From Halobaculum marinum (GTDB lineage Archaea; Halobacteriota; Halobacteria; Halobacteriales; Haloferacaceae), in contig NZ_CP119989.1 of assembly GCF_029338555.1 (NCBI RefSeq), positions 372,001-436,000 on the forward strand: a stretch of DNA of 64,000 nucleotides, in the 5' to 3' direction. Position 1 is the first letter of the stretch; each line of letters starts with the position of its first letter. Positions 38,677 through 47,052 of the stretch are shown here, in pieces. The notes beneath the pieces were generated by a model. The model did no database searches. It was not told the origin of the DNA and worked only from the letters and a program-made list of their open reading frames with translations. The position numbers and the translations under genes are program-made.

Positions 38677-39777
38677 ATGAACCCGCGCCACGCCCGCTAT
38701 CCGTTCTTCGCGGCGGCCCGCGAGGCCGTCCGCGAGTCGGGCGTCGACCTCGCGGCGCTCGTCGCCGACGGCGACCCCGCCGTCGAGCGCGGTCGCGAGC
38801 GCATCGAGCGCGCGCTCACCGAGGGCACCGTCGACCCCGCGGACCCCCGCGAGTGGGACGTCCGCGACAACCTCCTGTCGTACCCCATCGCGCGCATCCT
38901 CGTCTCGCTGCTCGACTCCCACGCCGCCGTCGAGAAGTACGCCGAAGCCGAGGCCCGCACCGCCTACCGCCACTTCACCGAGGACCTCGAACGGGACCCG
39001 AACGCGCGGCCAGACCCCTCGCGGATCGACCGCGACGCCTTACTCCGGGAGTTCGACCTCGACGGAGAGGTCCGCATCGAGGACCCCAAGCCGGGCCAAC
39101 CCGAGGGGAAGTGGCTGTGGCTCGGCGTCGGCGCGTACCTCTCGTACGTCGACCCGAAGTGGGGCGACGACTGGCGCCTCGTCAACCGCGAACTCGTCGA
39201 CGGCGAGGTGCGCATCGAGCGCCAAGAGCTGTACCGCCTGCTCCGCGAGGCCGTCGGCGACCGCGTCGCCGAGGGACTCCCCTTCGAGGGCGTCAGCGAC
39301 GAGTTGGCCGACGAACTGGAGGCGGAGATCGCCGACCTACGCGACCTGCTGGCCGACCGGAGCGTCCGCTCGGACATCGAGGTGGTCGACCCGAACTACT
39401 TCCCGCCGTGTATCGGGCGGCTACTCGACCGCGCCCGCGACGGCGACGACCTGGGCCCCCACGGGCGATTCTCGCTGCTCGCGTTCCTCGCGGGACTCAA
39501 CCTCGACGCCGAGGAGGCGGTCGCGCTCAGCGGCCTCGACCCCGACCTCGTCGCCGAGCGATTCGGCTACCTCCGCGACGAGTCGGGCGCGCAGTACCCG
39601 CCGCCGTCGTGCCGGACGCTCGGCGAGTACGGCCTCTGTGACAACGAGGAGAACCACCGCAGCGTCGCGCCCCACCCGCTGGAGTACTACAGTCGGAAAC
39701 TCCGCGAGGCCGACCCCGCAGACGTGACCGACTGGCGCGACCGGGAGGACGCGGACGCCGACGGCGCCCCCGCGTAG
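38677..39777 (+). CDS. priL: DNA primase large subunit PriL
   Basis: A 366-residue regulatory subunit of the archaeal/eukaryotic primase, which helps PriS make RNA primers. The N-terminal helical domain carries HARYPFFAAAREAV and LLSYPIARILVSLL. The C-terminal Fe-S domain shows C245 (FPPCIGRLL), C312 (PPSCRTL) and C321 (GLCDNEENHRS), then APHPLEYY. The family usually has four cysteine ligands; the position expected just before APHPL is not cysteine here. PriS is not in the window. Start at 38677 after a TATA-like box. Confidence 0.95.
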   Translation: MNPRHARYPFFAAAREAVRESGVDLAALVADGDPAVERGRERIERALTEGTVDPADPREWDVRDNLLSYPIARILVSLLDSHAAVEKYAEAEARTAYRHFTEDLERDPNARPDPSRIDRDALLREFDLDGEVRIEDPKPGQPEGKWLWLGVGAYLSYVDPKWGDDWRLVNRELVDGEVRIERQELYRLLREAVGDRVAEGLPFEGVSDELADELEAEIADLRDLLADRSVRSDIEVVDPNYFPPCIGRLLDRARDGDDLGPHGRFSLLAFLAGLNLDAEEAVALSGLDPDLVAERFGYLRDESGAQYPPPSCRTLGEYGLCDNEENHRSVAPHPLEYYSRKLREADPADVTDWRDREDADADGAPA

Positions 39778-39808
39778 TCGCGTCGTCGGTCAGTCGATCA
39801 GTCGGTTC

Positions 39809-40015
39809 TCACTCGCGAACGTCGAGGAAGATGCCGGCCGCGCCCATCAACAGGACGAACAGCGCGATGACGCCGACGAAGTAGTACGCCCCGATATTCG
39901 AGAGGTTGTGGCCGGTCGTGAACTGCATGCCGATGACGACCAGGAGGGCGATGAAGACGACGACAGCGCCGATGGAGACGGCGATCTTCCGGCGCATCTC
40001 GGCGTCGATTTCCAT
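39809..40015 (-). CDS. Small membrane protein, two transmembrane helices
   Basis: A 68-residue protein with two hydrophobic helices (about 9-30 and 42-64) separated by a short TTGHNLSN loop, and charged termini. The ATG at 40015 gives MEIDAEMRRK, a cytosolic-looking N-terminus. Similar tiny proteins are common in haloarchaea, with unknown function. It is convergent with priL. Confidence 0.65.
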   Translation of the reverse strand: MEIDAEMRRKIAVSIGAVVVFIALLVVIGMQFTTGHNLSNIGAYYFVGVIALFVLLMGAAGIFLDVRE

Positions 40016-40150
40016 GCTCCGGCGTTCCCGTGGACCCGCTAAAAGGGCTTCGAAGCGACTCCAGACGCGCTGTCGACCGCGTTCGTCGGCCCCTCGCCCC
40101 CACACCGGCCGAGGGCTTACCTCCGCTCGGCGCGTATTCCTAGCGACCCA

Positions 40151-40924
40151 ATGACCCCATCACTCAACGCCGAACGCCGCAGCGAGACGGACGACGAGCG
40201 CGAGCGCCGACCGCACCGACCGCGCCGCCGGGCAGCCGAGCGACGCGCGCGCCACGCCCTCCTGTCGACCGGGCCCGACGCTCCCGACGGCCCAGACGGC
40301 CCCCTCGGGGTCGACCCGGGCGCCGAGCGGAGCGCTCGCGCACGCCGGGAGCCGATGGCGGTGTTCGCGCTGCGCAGCGACGACCAGTACCTCGTCGACA
40401 CCGACGGCGGGAGCTACGTCGTCGACGTGGGCAGCGACACCTGCACGTGCCCGGACTACGAGATCCGGCACCACCGCTGCAAGCACCTCCGGCGCGTCGA
40501 CATGGAGATCGGAATCGGTCGCGTCCCCGCCCCCGGCGAGCGCGTCGCCGCCTGCGCCGTCTGCGGCGCGGGCGTGTTCGTCCCGACCCGCGAGACGGGC
40601 GCGTTCCTCTGTGGCGACCACCGACCCGCCGTCGGCGCGTTCGTCCGCGACCGCGAGGCCGACAAACTGCTCGTCGTCACCGGCGTCACACGGACCCGAG
40701 CCGACGAGTACCGCACCGCCGACGGCACCCGGATCAGCGACTACGAGACGAACGCCGACTACGGCGACCACGAACCGGTGATCGAGGCGGTGTACGTCGG
40801 CAACGCGATGCGGAGTCCGGGCCCACTCGACGTGTCCGGTCGGCGCCGCTACGGCTTCCCGGCCTCCCGACTCCGTCGGCTGACGCCCGACGAGCGCCCC
40901 CGCAAGCCCGTGATCGGGATCTGA
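40151..40924 (+). CDS. SWIM zinc-finger protein
   Basis: A 257-residue protein with a SWIM domain: TCTCPDYEIRHHRCKHL (CxCx..CxH, about residues 97-113), found in proteins acting with recombinases or nucleic acids. A second metal knuckle follows: C-A-V-C then C-G-D-H (about 136-158). The N-terminus (1-75) is basic and low-complexity; the C-terminus is without known motif. It lies in a replication/repair neighbourhood (priL upstream, hjc and RFC downstream). DNA-binding is inferred, not shown. Confidence 0.85.
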   Translation: MTPSLNAERRSETDDERERRPHRPRRRAAERRARHALLSTGPDAPDGPDGPLGVDPGAERSARARREPMAVFALRSDDQYLVDTDGGSYVVDVGSDTCTCPDYEIRHHRCKHLRRVDMEIGIGRVPAPGERVAACAVCGAGVFVPTRETGAFLCGDHRPAVGAFVRDREADKLLVVTGVTRTRADEYRTADGTRISDYETNADYGDHEPVIEAVYVGNAMRSPGPLDVSGRRRYGFPASRLRRLTPDERPRKPVIGI

Positions 40925-40967
40925 GCCGACGACACGCTTTTGCCGCGCCTGCGACACGACCGAGTCC

Positions 40968-41753
40968 ATGCCCGACGGTCCCCGCTTCGACAGCACCACC
41001 GACTACTACGCCGCCCACCGCCCCGGCTACGGCGACGCGGTGATCGACCACCTGCGCGAGCGGTTCTCGCTTGGTGACCCGGGTACTCGTGTCCTCGACC
41101 TCGGCTGCGGCACCGGCGAACTCGCCGTCCCGCTGGCGGCCAACGCCGACGAAGTGGTCGCGGTGGACCCAAGCCCGGCGATGCTGGACGCCGTCCGCGC
41201 CCGCGCCGCCAGAGCCGGCGTCGAGACCGTCCACGCGGTCGAGGGCGACGACACCGACGTGGGGCACCTCGACGCCACGAGCGGTCCGTTCCGCCTCACG
41301 ACGATGGGGCGGTCGTTCCACTGGATGGACGGGGCGGCGACACTCGACCGGATCCGGAACGTGACCGAACCGAGTGGTGGCGTCGCGCTCGTCTCCGACG
41401 ACGAGTGGCTCACGAGAGGGACCGAGGAGTGGCAAGACGCGGTGTACGACGTGGCGACCGGGTACCTCGACGACCTCCCCGAGCGGACCGGCCCCGTCGA
41501 GTACGACCGCTCGTGGGCCGACCATCTCCGGGACGCCGGTTTCGACGACGTGCGCGTCGAGTCGGTCGGAGAGCGGCGCGACCTCGACGCCGACGCCGTC
41601 GTCGGGTACGTCCTCTCGCTGTCGTTCTGTTCGCCCGAGCGACTCGGCGACGACCGACGGGCGTTCGAGGCCGCGCTCCGGGCGCGGCTGGACGACCTCG
41701 ACGAGTCGTTCACGTACGAGCGGACGGTCGAAGTGACGAGCGGGCGGGTGTAG
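40968..41753 (+). CDS. Class I SAM-dependent methyltransferase
   Basis: A 261-residue protein with the methyltransferase motif I VLDLGCGTGELAVPLA (about 42-57), motif II-type VVAVDPSPAML and the later ATSGPFRLTTMGRSFHWMD region. It resembles UbiE/methyltransferase-11-type enzymes that act on small molecules, but the substrate is not evident. It starts 43 bases after the SWIM gene on the same strand and converges on hjc. Confidence 0.88.
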   Translation: MPDGPRFDSTTDYYAAHRPGYGDAVIDHLRERFSLGDPGTRVLDLGCGTGELAVPLAANADEVVAVDPSPAMLDAVRARAARAGVETVHAVEGDDTDVGHLDATSGPFRLTTMGRSFHWMDGAATLDRIRNVTEPSGGVALVSDDEWLTRGTEEWQDAVYDVATGYLDDLPERTGPVEYDRSWADHLRDAGFDDVRVESVGERRDLDADAVVGYVLSLSFCSPERLGDDRRAFEAALRARLDDLDESFTYERTVEVTSGRV

Positions 41754-41774
41754 GGCGATGTCTCAACGCAGCGC

Positions 41775-42263
41775 TTACAGCATCTCCGCGGCCTCGTCCG
41801 CCGAGAGCACGCCCTGCTCGACGGCGTTGAGCACCTCGGCGACGCTGGTGTCCGACTCCGTCTCCTCGCTGGCGGCGAGCAGGTCGTCGATGGTCTCGCC
41901 GTCCGCCAGCGCCGTCTCCTTCTTCACGCGGTAGTTCCCGCCGTCGGTGACGTGCAGGTCGCCCGGGTGGAAGAAGTACCAGTCCTCGCGGTCGAAGCGC
42001 ACCCCGATCTTCGGGGCGGCGCCGAAGTTGCGCGCGAAGTAGATGAGCGCCTCCACCTCCTCGCCGCGGAGGTAGATGGGGTCGCCCGAGGAGGACTTCG
42101 CCTCGACGGCGTAGAACACCCGCCCGTCGCCCGCGAGCACGTCCGGCAGCTCGCGGTCGGTGGAGGAGCCGCTGGCGGGCGCGCGCATCACCGCGAACCC
42201 GGCGTCGTGGAGCCTGTTCACGAGTTCGCGCTCCCGGCGGTCGCCCTTCGGGTTGCCCGGCAT
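41775..42263 (-). CDS. hjc: Holliday junction resolvase Hjc
   Basis: A 162-residue archaeal four-way junction endonuclease of the PD-(D/E)xK fold. The active-site residues are visible: E in [11 protein letters not shown] in LPDVLAGDG, and E-x-K in [11 protein letters not shown]-terminal extension of about 40 acidic residues ([18 protein letters not shown], then SADEAAEML) goes beyond the roughly 120-residue core and resembles a small helical domain. The ATG at 42263 ([13 protein letters not shown]) is the standard start. Confidence 0.94.
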   Translation of the reverse strand: MPGNPKGDRRERELVNRLHDAGFAVMRAPASGSSTDRELPDVLAGDGRVFYAVEAKSSSGDPIYLRGEEVEALIYFARNFGAAPKIGVRFDREDWYFFHPGDLHVTDGGNYRVKKETALADGETIDDLLAASEETESDTSVAEVLNAVEQGVLSADEAAEML

Positions 42264-42375
42264 GAGAGAAGGTGACTCGCTGGCGGGCATGAACCACACG
42301 GTCGCGGGGGAGTCCGGAGTGAAAGTGAACGCAGACGCCGCGGTGTCGGAGTGGAGTCGGAGCCGCCGGCCCCGT

Positions 42376-43056
42376 TCAGTCCCGTCGCGCGAGCACCGAC
42401 TCGCCGGCTCGGACCGCCTCACCCCGGCTCACGCGGACGTCCTCGACCGTATAGCCCGCTGGGAGCACCACGTCGGCCCGCGAGCCGAACGCGATGTAGC
42501 CGATCCGCTCGCCCCGTGTGACCGAGTCTCCAGGCGAAACGTAGGGGGTGATCCGCCGGGCGAACCAGCCCGCGATCAGCGCGCCGTCGACGCGGGTGGC
42601 GCCGGCGTCGGAGTCCCTCGCGTCATCCTCCGCTTCGCCCCCCTCCTCGGCTTCGTCGCCCGCGGCGTCGAGCGTGTACTCGAACCGCTCGTTGCGCTCG
42701 GAGTCTTTCACGAACGCCGGCTTGTGGGCGGCGCCGCGGTGGTCGAGACGCGTCACCGCCCCGTCGGCGGGCGCCCGGCAGACGTGCACGTCGAACGGAC
42801 TCATGAACACGCCGACGCGGACGCGGTCGCCGTCCTCGCGGATCACCGAGACGTGGCCGTCCGCGGGCGACACGATCCCCTCGCCCGCCGGCTCGCGCTC
42901 GGGGTCGCGGTAGAAGTACACCGAGAAGAGGGCGACTGCCACCAGCACCACGCCCAGCGGCGGGAACACGACGAACGCCGGGGCCGCGAGGAACAGCGGC
43001 ACGGCGACGCGGCGTTCGCTGCCCGGCGCCAACTCCGGGATCGGGAGCGAGATCAC
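42376..43056 (-). CDS. pssD: Archaetidylserine/phosphatidylserine decarboxylase
   Basis: A 226-residue membrane-associated pyruvoyl enzyme that decarboxylates the serine head group of archaeal phospholipids. One hydrophobic hairpin (about 18-48) anchors it. [20 protein letters not shown] and [13 protein letters not shown] are conserved. The self-cleavage Gly-Ser is G191-S192 in IAFGSRADV, giving the beta and alpha chains. An acidic insert (about 132-152) is haloarchaeal. The GTG start at 43056 overlaps the RFC gene stop (GTGA). In Haloferax a related enzyme takes part in archaeosortase lipid anchoring; the same role is possible here. Confidence 0.9.
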   Translation of the reverse strand: MISLPIPELAPGSERRVAVPLFLAAPAFVVFPPLGVVLVAVALFSVYFYRDPEREPAGEGIVSPADGHVSVIREDGDRVRVGVFMSPFDVHVCRAPADGAVTRLDHRGAAHKPAFVKDSERNERFEYTLDAAGDEAEEGGEAEDDARDSDAGATRVDGALIAGWFARRITPYVSPGDSVTRGERIGYIAFGSRADVVLPAGYTVEDVRVSRGEAVRAGESVLARRD

Positions 43057-44102
43057 GCGTCCACGGGGTCGCGCACGGTCGTCTCGGTCGTCGTCCGACC
43101 GGCGCCCCACGCCGCGAGCAGGTGCGTGAGGTGGATGCGGTCGTCGCTCCCCTCGACGAGGTCGAGGTCGACCTCACCGGCGAGCGCGTGGAGGCGGGCG
43201 ACCGCCGTGGGCGACGCGTCGGACTTCGAGCGCGCGACTCTGAGGAGTTCCCGGAGCAGGTCGCCGCCCTCGTAGCCGTCGTCGTGGAGCAGGTCGTCGA
43301 GGGCGGACCGGGCCTCCTTCAGCTCCCCCGCCTGTGCGGCCTCCAGCGCCCCGAGCACCGCCTCGTCGGTGCCGACCTCGCCGAGCGTCTCGTAGGCGGC
43401 GCTCATCGTCACCTCGTCGTGTTCGACGGCGGTCGTCTGCGCCGACAGCACCGCCTTTCGCAGGTCGCCGGCGGCCGCGCTGGCGACGAACTCCAGCCCG
43501 TCGTCGTCGTAGTCGACACCCTCGGCGTCGCAGATGCCCGCGAGCACGTCGATAGTCTCGTCGGTCGTCGGCGCGCGCACCGGCACCGGGAAACAGCGCG
43601 AGCGGATCGGCGGGATGAGCTTCGCCGGTTGGCGCGTCGCGATGACGAACTGCGTCGTGCGGTGGTACTGCTCCATCACGCGCCGCAGCGCCTGCTGGAA
43701 GTCCTCGCGGATCGCCTCCGCGTTGTCCAAGAGGACCGTCTTGTACGTGCCCGACATCGGCGCGTTCGCCGCCGACTCCTTCAGCACGCGGTTGATCATG
43801 TCGCGTTTCGCCATCCGCGAGCGCCCCTGCAGGAACGAAGCGAAGCGAGGGTCCTGACGAATCTCCTTCTTGGTGCGACCGAAGAAGTCCGCGACGTTGA
43901 TCTCGATGAGGTCGTTGTCCGGGTCGTCGTGAGCCGCCGCCGCGAGCGCGCGCACGGCGGCGGTCTTCCCCGAGCCTGGTGGACCCTGCACCACGAGGTT
44001 CATCGGCTCGTCGACCGCCCGCGACAGTCGCTCGCGGACGTCGGCTTGCGGGAGGTCCGCGAGCGCGGGGGCGTGCGTGTCCGTCCACAGCGGGCCGTCC
44101 AT
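43053..44102 (-). CDS. Replication factor C small subunit (clamp loader)
   Basis: A 349-residue AAA+ ATPase that loads PCNA. Walker A GPPGSGKT is at 40-47. The Walker B region reads VLLDNAEAI, not the usual DEAD-type box, and the arginine-finger SRC motif is present in PPIRSRCFP. This matches the second, RfcC-like haloarchaeal small subunit, not the main one. The C-terminal collar extends to residue 349. Its stop overlaps the pssD start, so a clamp-loader gene and a lipid gene share an mRNA. The ATG at 44102 begins MDGPLWT. Confidence 0.9.
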   Translation of the reverse strand: MDGPLWTDTHAPALADLPQADVRERLSRAVDEPMNLVVQGPPGSGKTAAVRALAAAAHDDPDNDLIEINVADFFGRTKKEIRQDPRFASFLQGRSRMAKRDMINRVLKESAANAPMSGTYKTVLLDNAEAIREDFQQALRRVMEQYHRTTQFVIATRQPAKLIPPIRSRCFPVPVRAPTTDETIDVLAGICDAEGVDYDDDGLEFVASAAAGDLRKAVLSAQTTAVEHDEVTMSAAYETLGEVGTDEAVLGALEAAQAGELKEARSALDDLLHDDGYEGGDLLRELLRVARSKSDASPTAVARLHALAGEVDLDLVEGSDDRIHLTHLLAAWGAGRTTTETTVRDPVDA

Positions 44103-44245
44103 TACCACCCGGTAGCGGACCGGTCGGCTTGAACCCTGCCGTTCGTGCGGGGCGGTCGAGGAGCCAGAGAATAGCTGTCGGCAGAAGCGAGACCGCGGGG
44201 CGATTCGCACGGCGTCGAGACAGCGATGGTCAGCCGCGAGGTCGG

Positions 44246-44536
44246 TCAGTCAGCGGTGACCTCACGGCGCACGTCCGTCCGCTCGGTGCCGGTCGTGGCC
44301 ATCCGGTAGAGGCCGACGCCGAACAAGACGACCAGCCCCAGGATGACGAGCCCCGTGCGAATCGCCGGGTCGACCGTCGGCGTCGCCACGACCTCCCCCG
44401 CGTCGTTCGTCACCGGCGCCGCCCCGAACGGCTTGCCAGCGAGCATCTCGACGACCCCGAGGCCGACGATGCCGACGAGCACGGTGAGCCCGCCGAATGC
44501 CAGTCCAACCTTCTCCGTGATGTCGAGTTGTGTCAT
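44246..44536 (-). CDS. Small membrane protein of unknown function
   Basis: A 96-residue protein with two hydrophobic helices (about 8-30 and 59-79), a GAAPVTNDAGEVVATPTVD loop expected outside, and a charged tail. I recognise no family. Its start lies 18 bases after the stop of the DoxX gene on the same strand, so the two are probably cotranscribed. Confidence 0.65.
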   Translation of the reverse strand: MTQLDITEKVGLAFGGLTVLVGIVGLGVVEMLAGKPFGAAPVTNDAGEVVATPTVDPAIRTGLVILGLVVLFGVGLYRMATTGTERTDVRREVTAD

Positions 44537-44554
44537 GTCGTGGTCACCTCCGTG

Positions 44555-45079
44555 TCAGCCGAGCAGGTACCGCAGTTTCGGGTACTTGTCCACGATGCCG
44601 GTCGTCTCGAGGACCCCGTCGATGCCGTAGTACCGACCGGCGCCGAGGACGATCATGGTCCCGAACAGGAGCAGGCCCATGAGGTCGCTGTTGACGAGGC
44701 CGTGCCCGAAGCCGGCGTTCCCGACCCAGAACAGGGTCATGAAGATGGTCCCGCCGAACGCCGCGAGGCGGACGGCCGCGCCCGTGATGAGCGCCAGGCC
44801 GATGAGCGTCTCGAACAGCGGGACACCCGGCTTGATGAGCCACGCCAGGTTGTTGCCCATCCACACCGGGATGGGGCCCAGCGCCGTGCCCGTCATCCCC
44901 TGCAGGTACGCCGGACCGTAGCCGAAGTTCAGTCCGTTCTCGATGATCTTCGTTGCGCCGGCGTGGAAGAACCACCACCCCGTGACGACGCGCAACAGGG
45001 CGATCCAGACGGCGGCGATGGGGCCGCCGATGTCGAAGCCGAACTCGTCGGCGAGTGGGTTTGTTTCCGTGTAGGCCAT
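44555..45079 (-). CDS. DoxX family membrane protein
   Basis: A 174-residue protein with four or five hydrophobic helices. The DoxX-type features are LLRVVTGWWFFHAGATKI in helix one and KPGVPLFETLIGLALITGAAVRLAAFGG in the middle. DoxX proteins include subunits linked to quinone oxidoreductases and thiosulfate or oxidative-stress functions; the role here is not fixed. The ATG at 45079 is the first in the conserved region. It is followed by the small two-helix protein gene. Confidence 0.87.
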   Translation of the reverse strand: MAYTETNPLADEFGFDIGGPIAAVWIALLRVVTGWWFFHAGATKIIENGLNFGYGPAYLQGMTGTALGPIPVWMGNNLAWLIKPGVPLFETLIGLALITGAAVRLAAFGGTIFMTLFWVGNAGFGHGLVNSDLMGLLLFGTMIVLGAGRYYGIDGVLETTGIVDKYPKLRYLLG

Positions 45080-45224
45080 GGGTCTCACCTCGCATTTGCG
45101 AGTTGGGACGGTACCCCGGTATAAATGGAACCCAGTTCCCAGTCGTTGAAAGCCGGCGAAAGGAGCCGCGAGACCGCCGTTCGGCTCGATCCCGGGGCGA
45201 AGATGTTCGCGTCGTCGTGCCGCC

Positions 45225-46868
45225 TCAGATCGCGGCGTGCAACGACGCGTCCTCGGTGTCGTCAGCCGCCTCGTCGGCCGCCGCATCGCCCTGGAACTCG
45301 CGTTCGAGTTCGGCCTCGGCGTCGCCGTCGACGACGGTGACGGTCAGTTCCGTCGCGTTCGCGTCCACGAGGAACGTGATGGTGCCGTTCGCGCCGGTCT
45401 CGTACGCCTCGGTCGTCTCGGTCGTCTCGTCGTCCGCGAGCGTCTGGTCGACGGTGACGGTGGCGTTCTCGACCGCGGAGCCGTTCTCCGTCACGACGAC
45501 GGTGACGCTCTCGCCGGTCGTGACGTTCCCGTCGAACGCCGCCGTCAGCTCGGCCTCTTCGCGCTCGTCGTCATCGGCATCCTCGTCCTCAGCGTCCTCG
45601 TCGACGTCCACGATGGGAACCTGGTCGCCCGTCCCGGACTCGCTCACGACGGGCTTGAGGATGTACTTGCCCGAGTTGCCCGCCTCGAAGACGGACATGT
45701 CGTACACGAAGTCGACGTCCTCGCCGTTGCCGACGGTGAACTCCGAGTTGAGTTGGAGCTTGTTGGAGGGGAGCTTCACGGTGGTCGACTCGCCGTTCTC
45801 CAGCGTCGCGTCGATCTCGTCGACGTGGACGAACACCTTCGTGTACGTGCCGTCTTCGACGCCGAAGGTGCCGAGCTTCGTCGCGTTCGCGCCCGGCAGC
45901 GTCGTCAGGTCGACCGAGCGGTTCTCCACGTCGTGTTCGACCCACGAGCCGTTCTCTTCGCGCAGGCCGACCTCGGTGACGGTGACGTTCAGGTGCGCGA
46001 AGTCGCCCATGGCGTGCTGTTCGTCGCTGAGGTAGAAGTCCATCGAGGACTGCTCGGCGTCGGCGGCGTTGCCGTTGCCGTCGGCGGCGTTCTCGGACGC
46101 GTCGTCGGACTCGTTCTCCGCAGATTCGCTCTCGGACGCGTCTTCTCCGTCCTCCGCCTCTTCGGCGTCACCGTCGTCCGCGTCTTCGTCGTCGGCGTCC
46201 TCGCTCAGGTCGTCGACCTCCTCGATGTCGACCTCGTCGCTCGTCCCGGACTCGCCGGCGACGGGCTTGAGGATGTAGCCGTTGTTCCCGCGCTCGGTCA
46301 CGGTGATGTCGAACACGAAGTCGACCGACTCGCCGTCACCGACGGTGAACCCCTTGTTCAGCCGGAGCTTCTCGGAGGGGAGCTTCACCGCGGCGGACTC
46401 GCCGTTCGTGAGCGTGCCGTTCACCGACTCCACGTGGACGACGACCTGCGAGTACGTCCCGTTCGGCACCGAGAGGTTGCCGATCTTGGTGGAGTTGGCG
46501 CCCTGCAGTTCCGTCAGGTCGACGGTGACGTTGGCCATCTCGTAGGCGACGCGCTCGCCCCCGTCTTCCTCGTCGTCGGCCTCAGTCTCGTTGGCGTCGG
46601 TCGCCTCGACCTCGTCGTCTGTCTCGCTCGCGTCGGCTTCGCCCGCGCGGACGAGTTCGACGCGGTCGACGGTGACGTTGAGGTGTTCGAACTGGTCGAT
46701 CGCGTTCTGTTGGTCGCTGATGTAGAAGTTCACGGAGCCGGCGCCGTCGCCTGTCGCGGCACCGGGGCCGGCGCTCCCCGTCCCCGGGGAGACACCGCTC
46801 CCACACCCAGCGAGCACGAGCATCAACGCCGCGGCGACCGCGGCGAGCGTCGTCGTGTGCCCTGTCAT
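45225..46868 (-). CDS. Lipoprotein with two DUF4382 domains
   Basis: A 547-residue exported protein. The N-terminus is a lipoprotein signal with lipobox L-A-G-C22. Two DUF4382-like domains follow (about 44-210 and 270-420), each with a NFYISDQQ or DFYLSDEQ start, LNVTVxxVxL, VDLTxLxGANxTKxG and a VKLPSxKLxLNxxFTVGxGE(D/S)VDFV core. A very acidic linker (about 215-265) joins them, and an Ig-like VTTGESVTVVVTENGSAV region ends the protein. Likely a surface protein with N-glycosylation sites; ligand unknown. Divergent from rnz. Confidence 0.85.
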   Translation of the reverse strand: MTGHTTTLAAVAAALMLVLAGCGSGVSPGTGSAGPGAATGDGAGSVNFYISDQQNAIDQFEHLNVTVDRVELVRAGEADASETDDEVEATDANETEADDEEDGGERVAYEMANVTVDLTELQGANSTKIGNLSVPNGTYSQVVVHVESVNGTLTNGESAAVKLPSEKLRLNKGFTVGDGESVDFVFDITVTERGNNGYILKPVAGESGTSDEVDIEEVDDLSEDADDEDADDGDAEEAEDGEDASESESAENESDDASENAADGNGNAADAEQSSMDFYLSDEQHAMGDFAHLNVTVTEVGLREENGSWVEHDVENRSVDLTTLPGANATKLGTFGVEDGTYTKVFVHVDEIDATLENGESTTVKLPSNKLQLNSEFTVGNGEDVDFVYDMSVFEAGNSGKYILKPVVSESGTGDQVPIVDVDEDAEDEDADDDEREEAELTAAFDGNVTTGESVTVVVTENGSAVENATVTVDQTLADDETTETTEAYETGANGTITFLVDANATELTVTVVDGDAEAELEREFQGDAAADEAADDTEDASLHAAI

Positions 46869-46930
46869 TGCGACCGGTCGTTGCAGCCTCCTCCGCATAT
46901 ACTGCCCGGCTGTGCAACCGGAATTTACCC

Positions 46931-46940
46931 GGATTAATCC
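46931..46940. promoter_or_regulatory. Palindrome between the DUF4382 gene and rnz
   Basis: GGATTAATCC is a perfect 10-bp palindrome, extended imperfectly by CC and GG on either side, about 63 bases upstream of the lipoprotein ATG and 113 bases upstream of rnz. It is also the most AT-rich spot of this divergent gap. It could be an operator or carry a core promoter. Confidence 0.35.
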
Positions 46941-47052
46941 CGGTACTGCGCGGCTGTACCGCGTCCAACCGGGAGTCGTGTCCGCCAGCCCACGGGCGGG
47001 ACGGTCGCCGCGCTCCGACAGCGTTTCACCCCCGGACCCACCACTCGGACGC

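Noticed and set aside
42528-42549. An ORB-like string TCTCCAGGCGAAACGTAGGGGGT inside pssD
   Set aside because: It lies in coding DNA of a conserved part of the decarboxylase, differs at several core bases from the two intergenic copies, and is explained by the codons.
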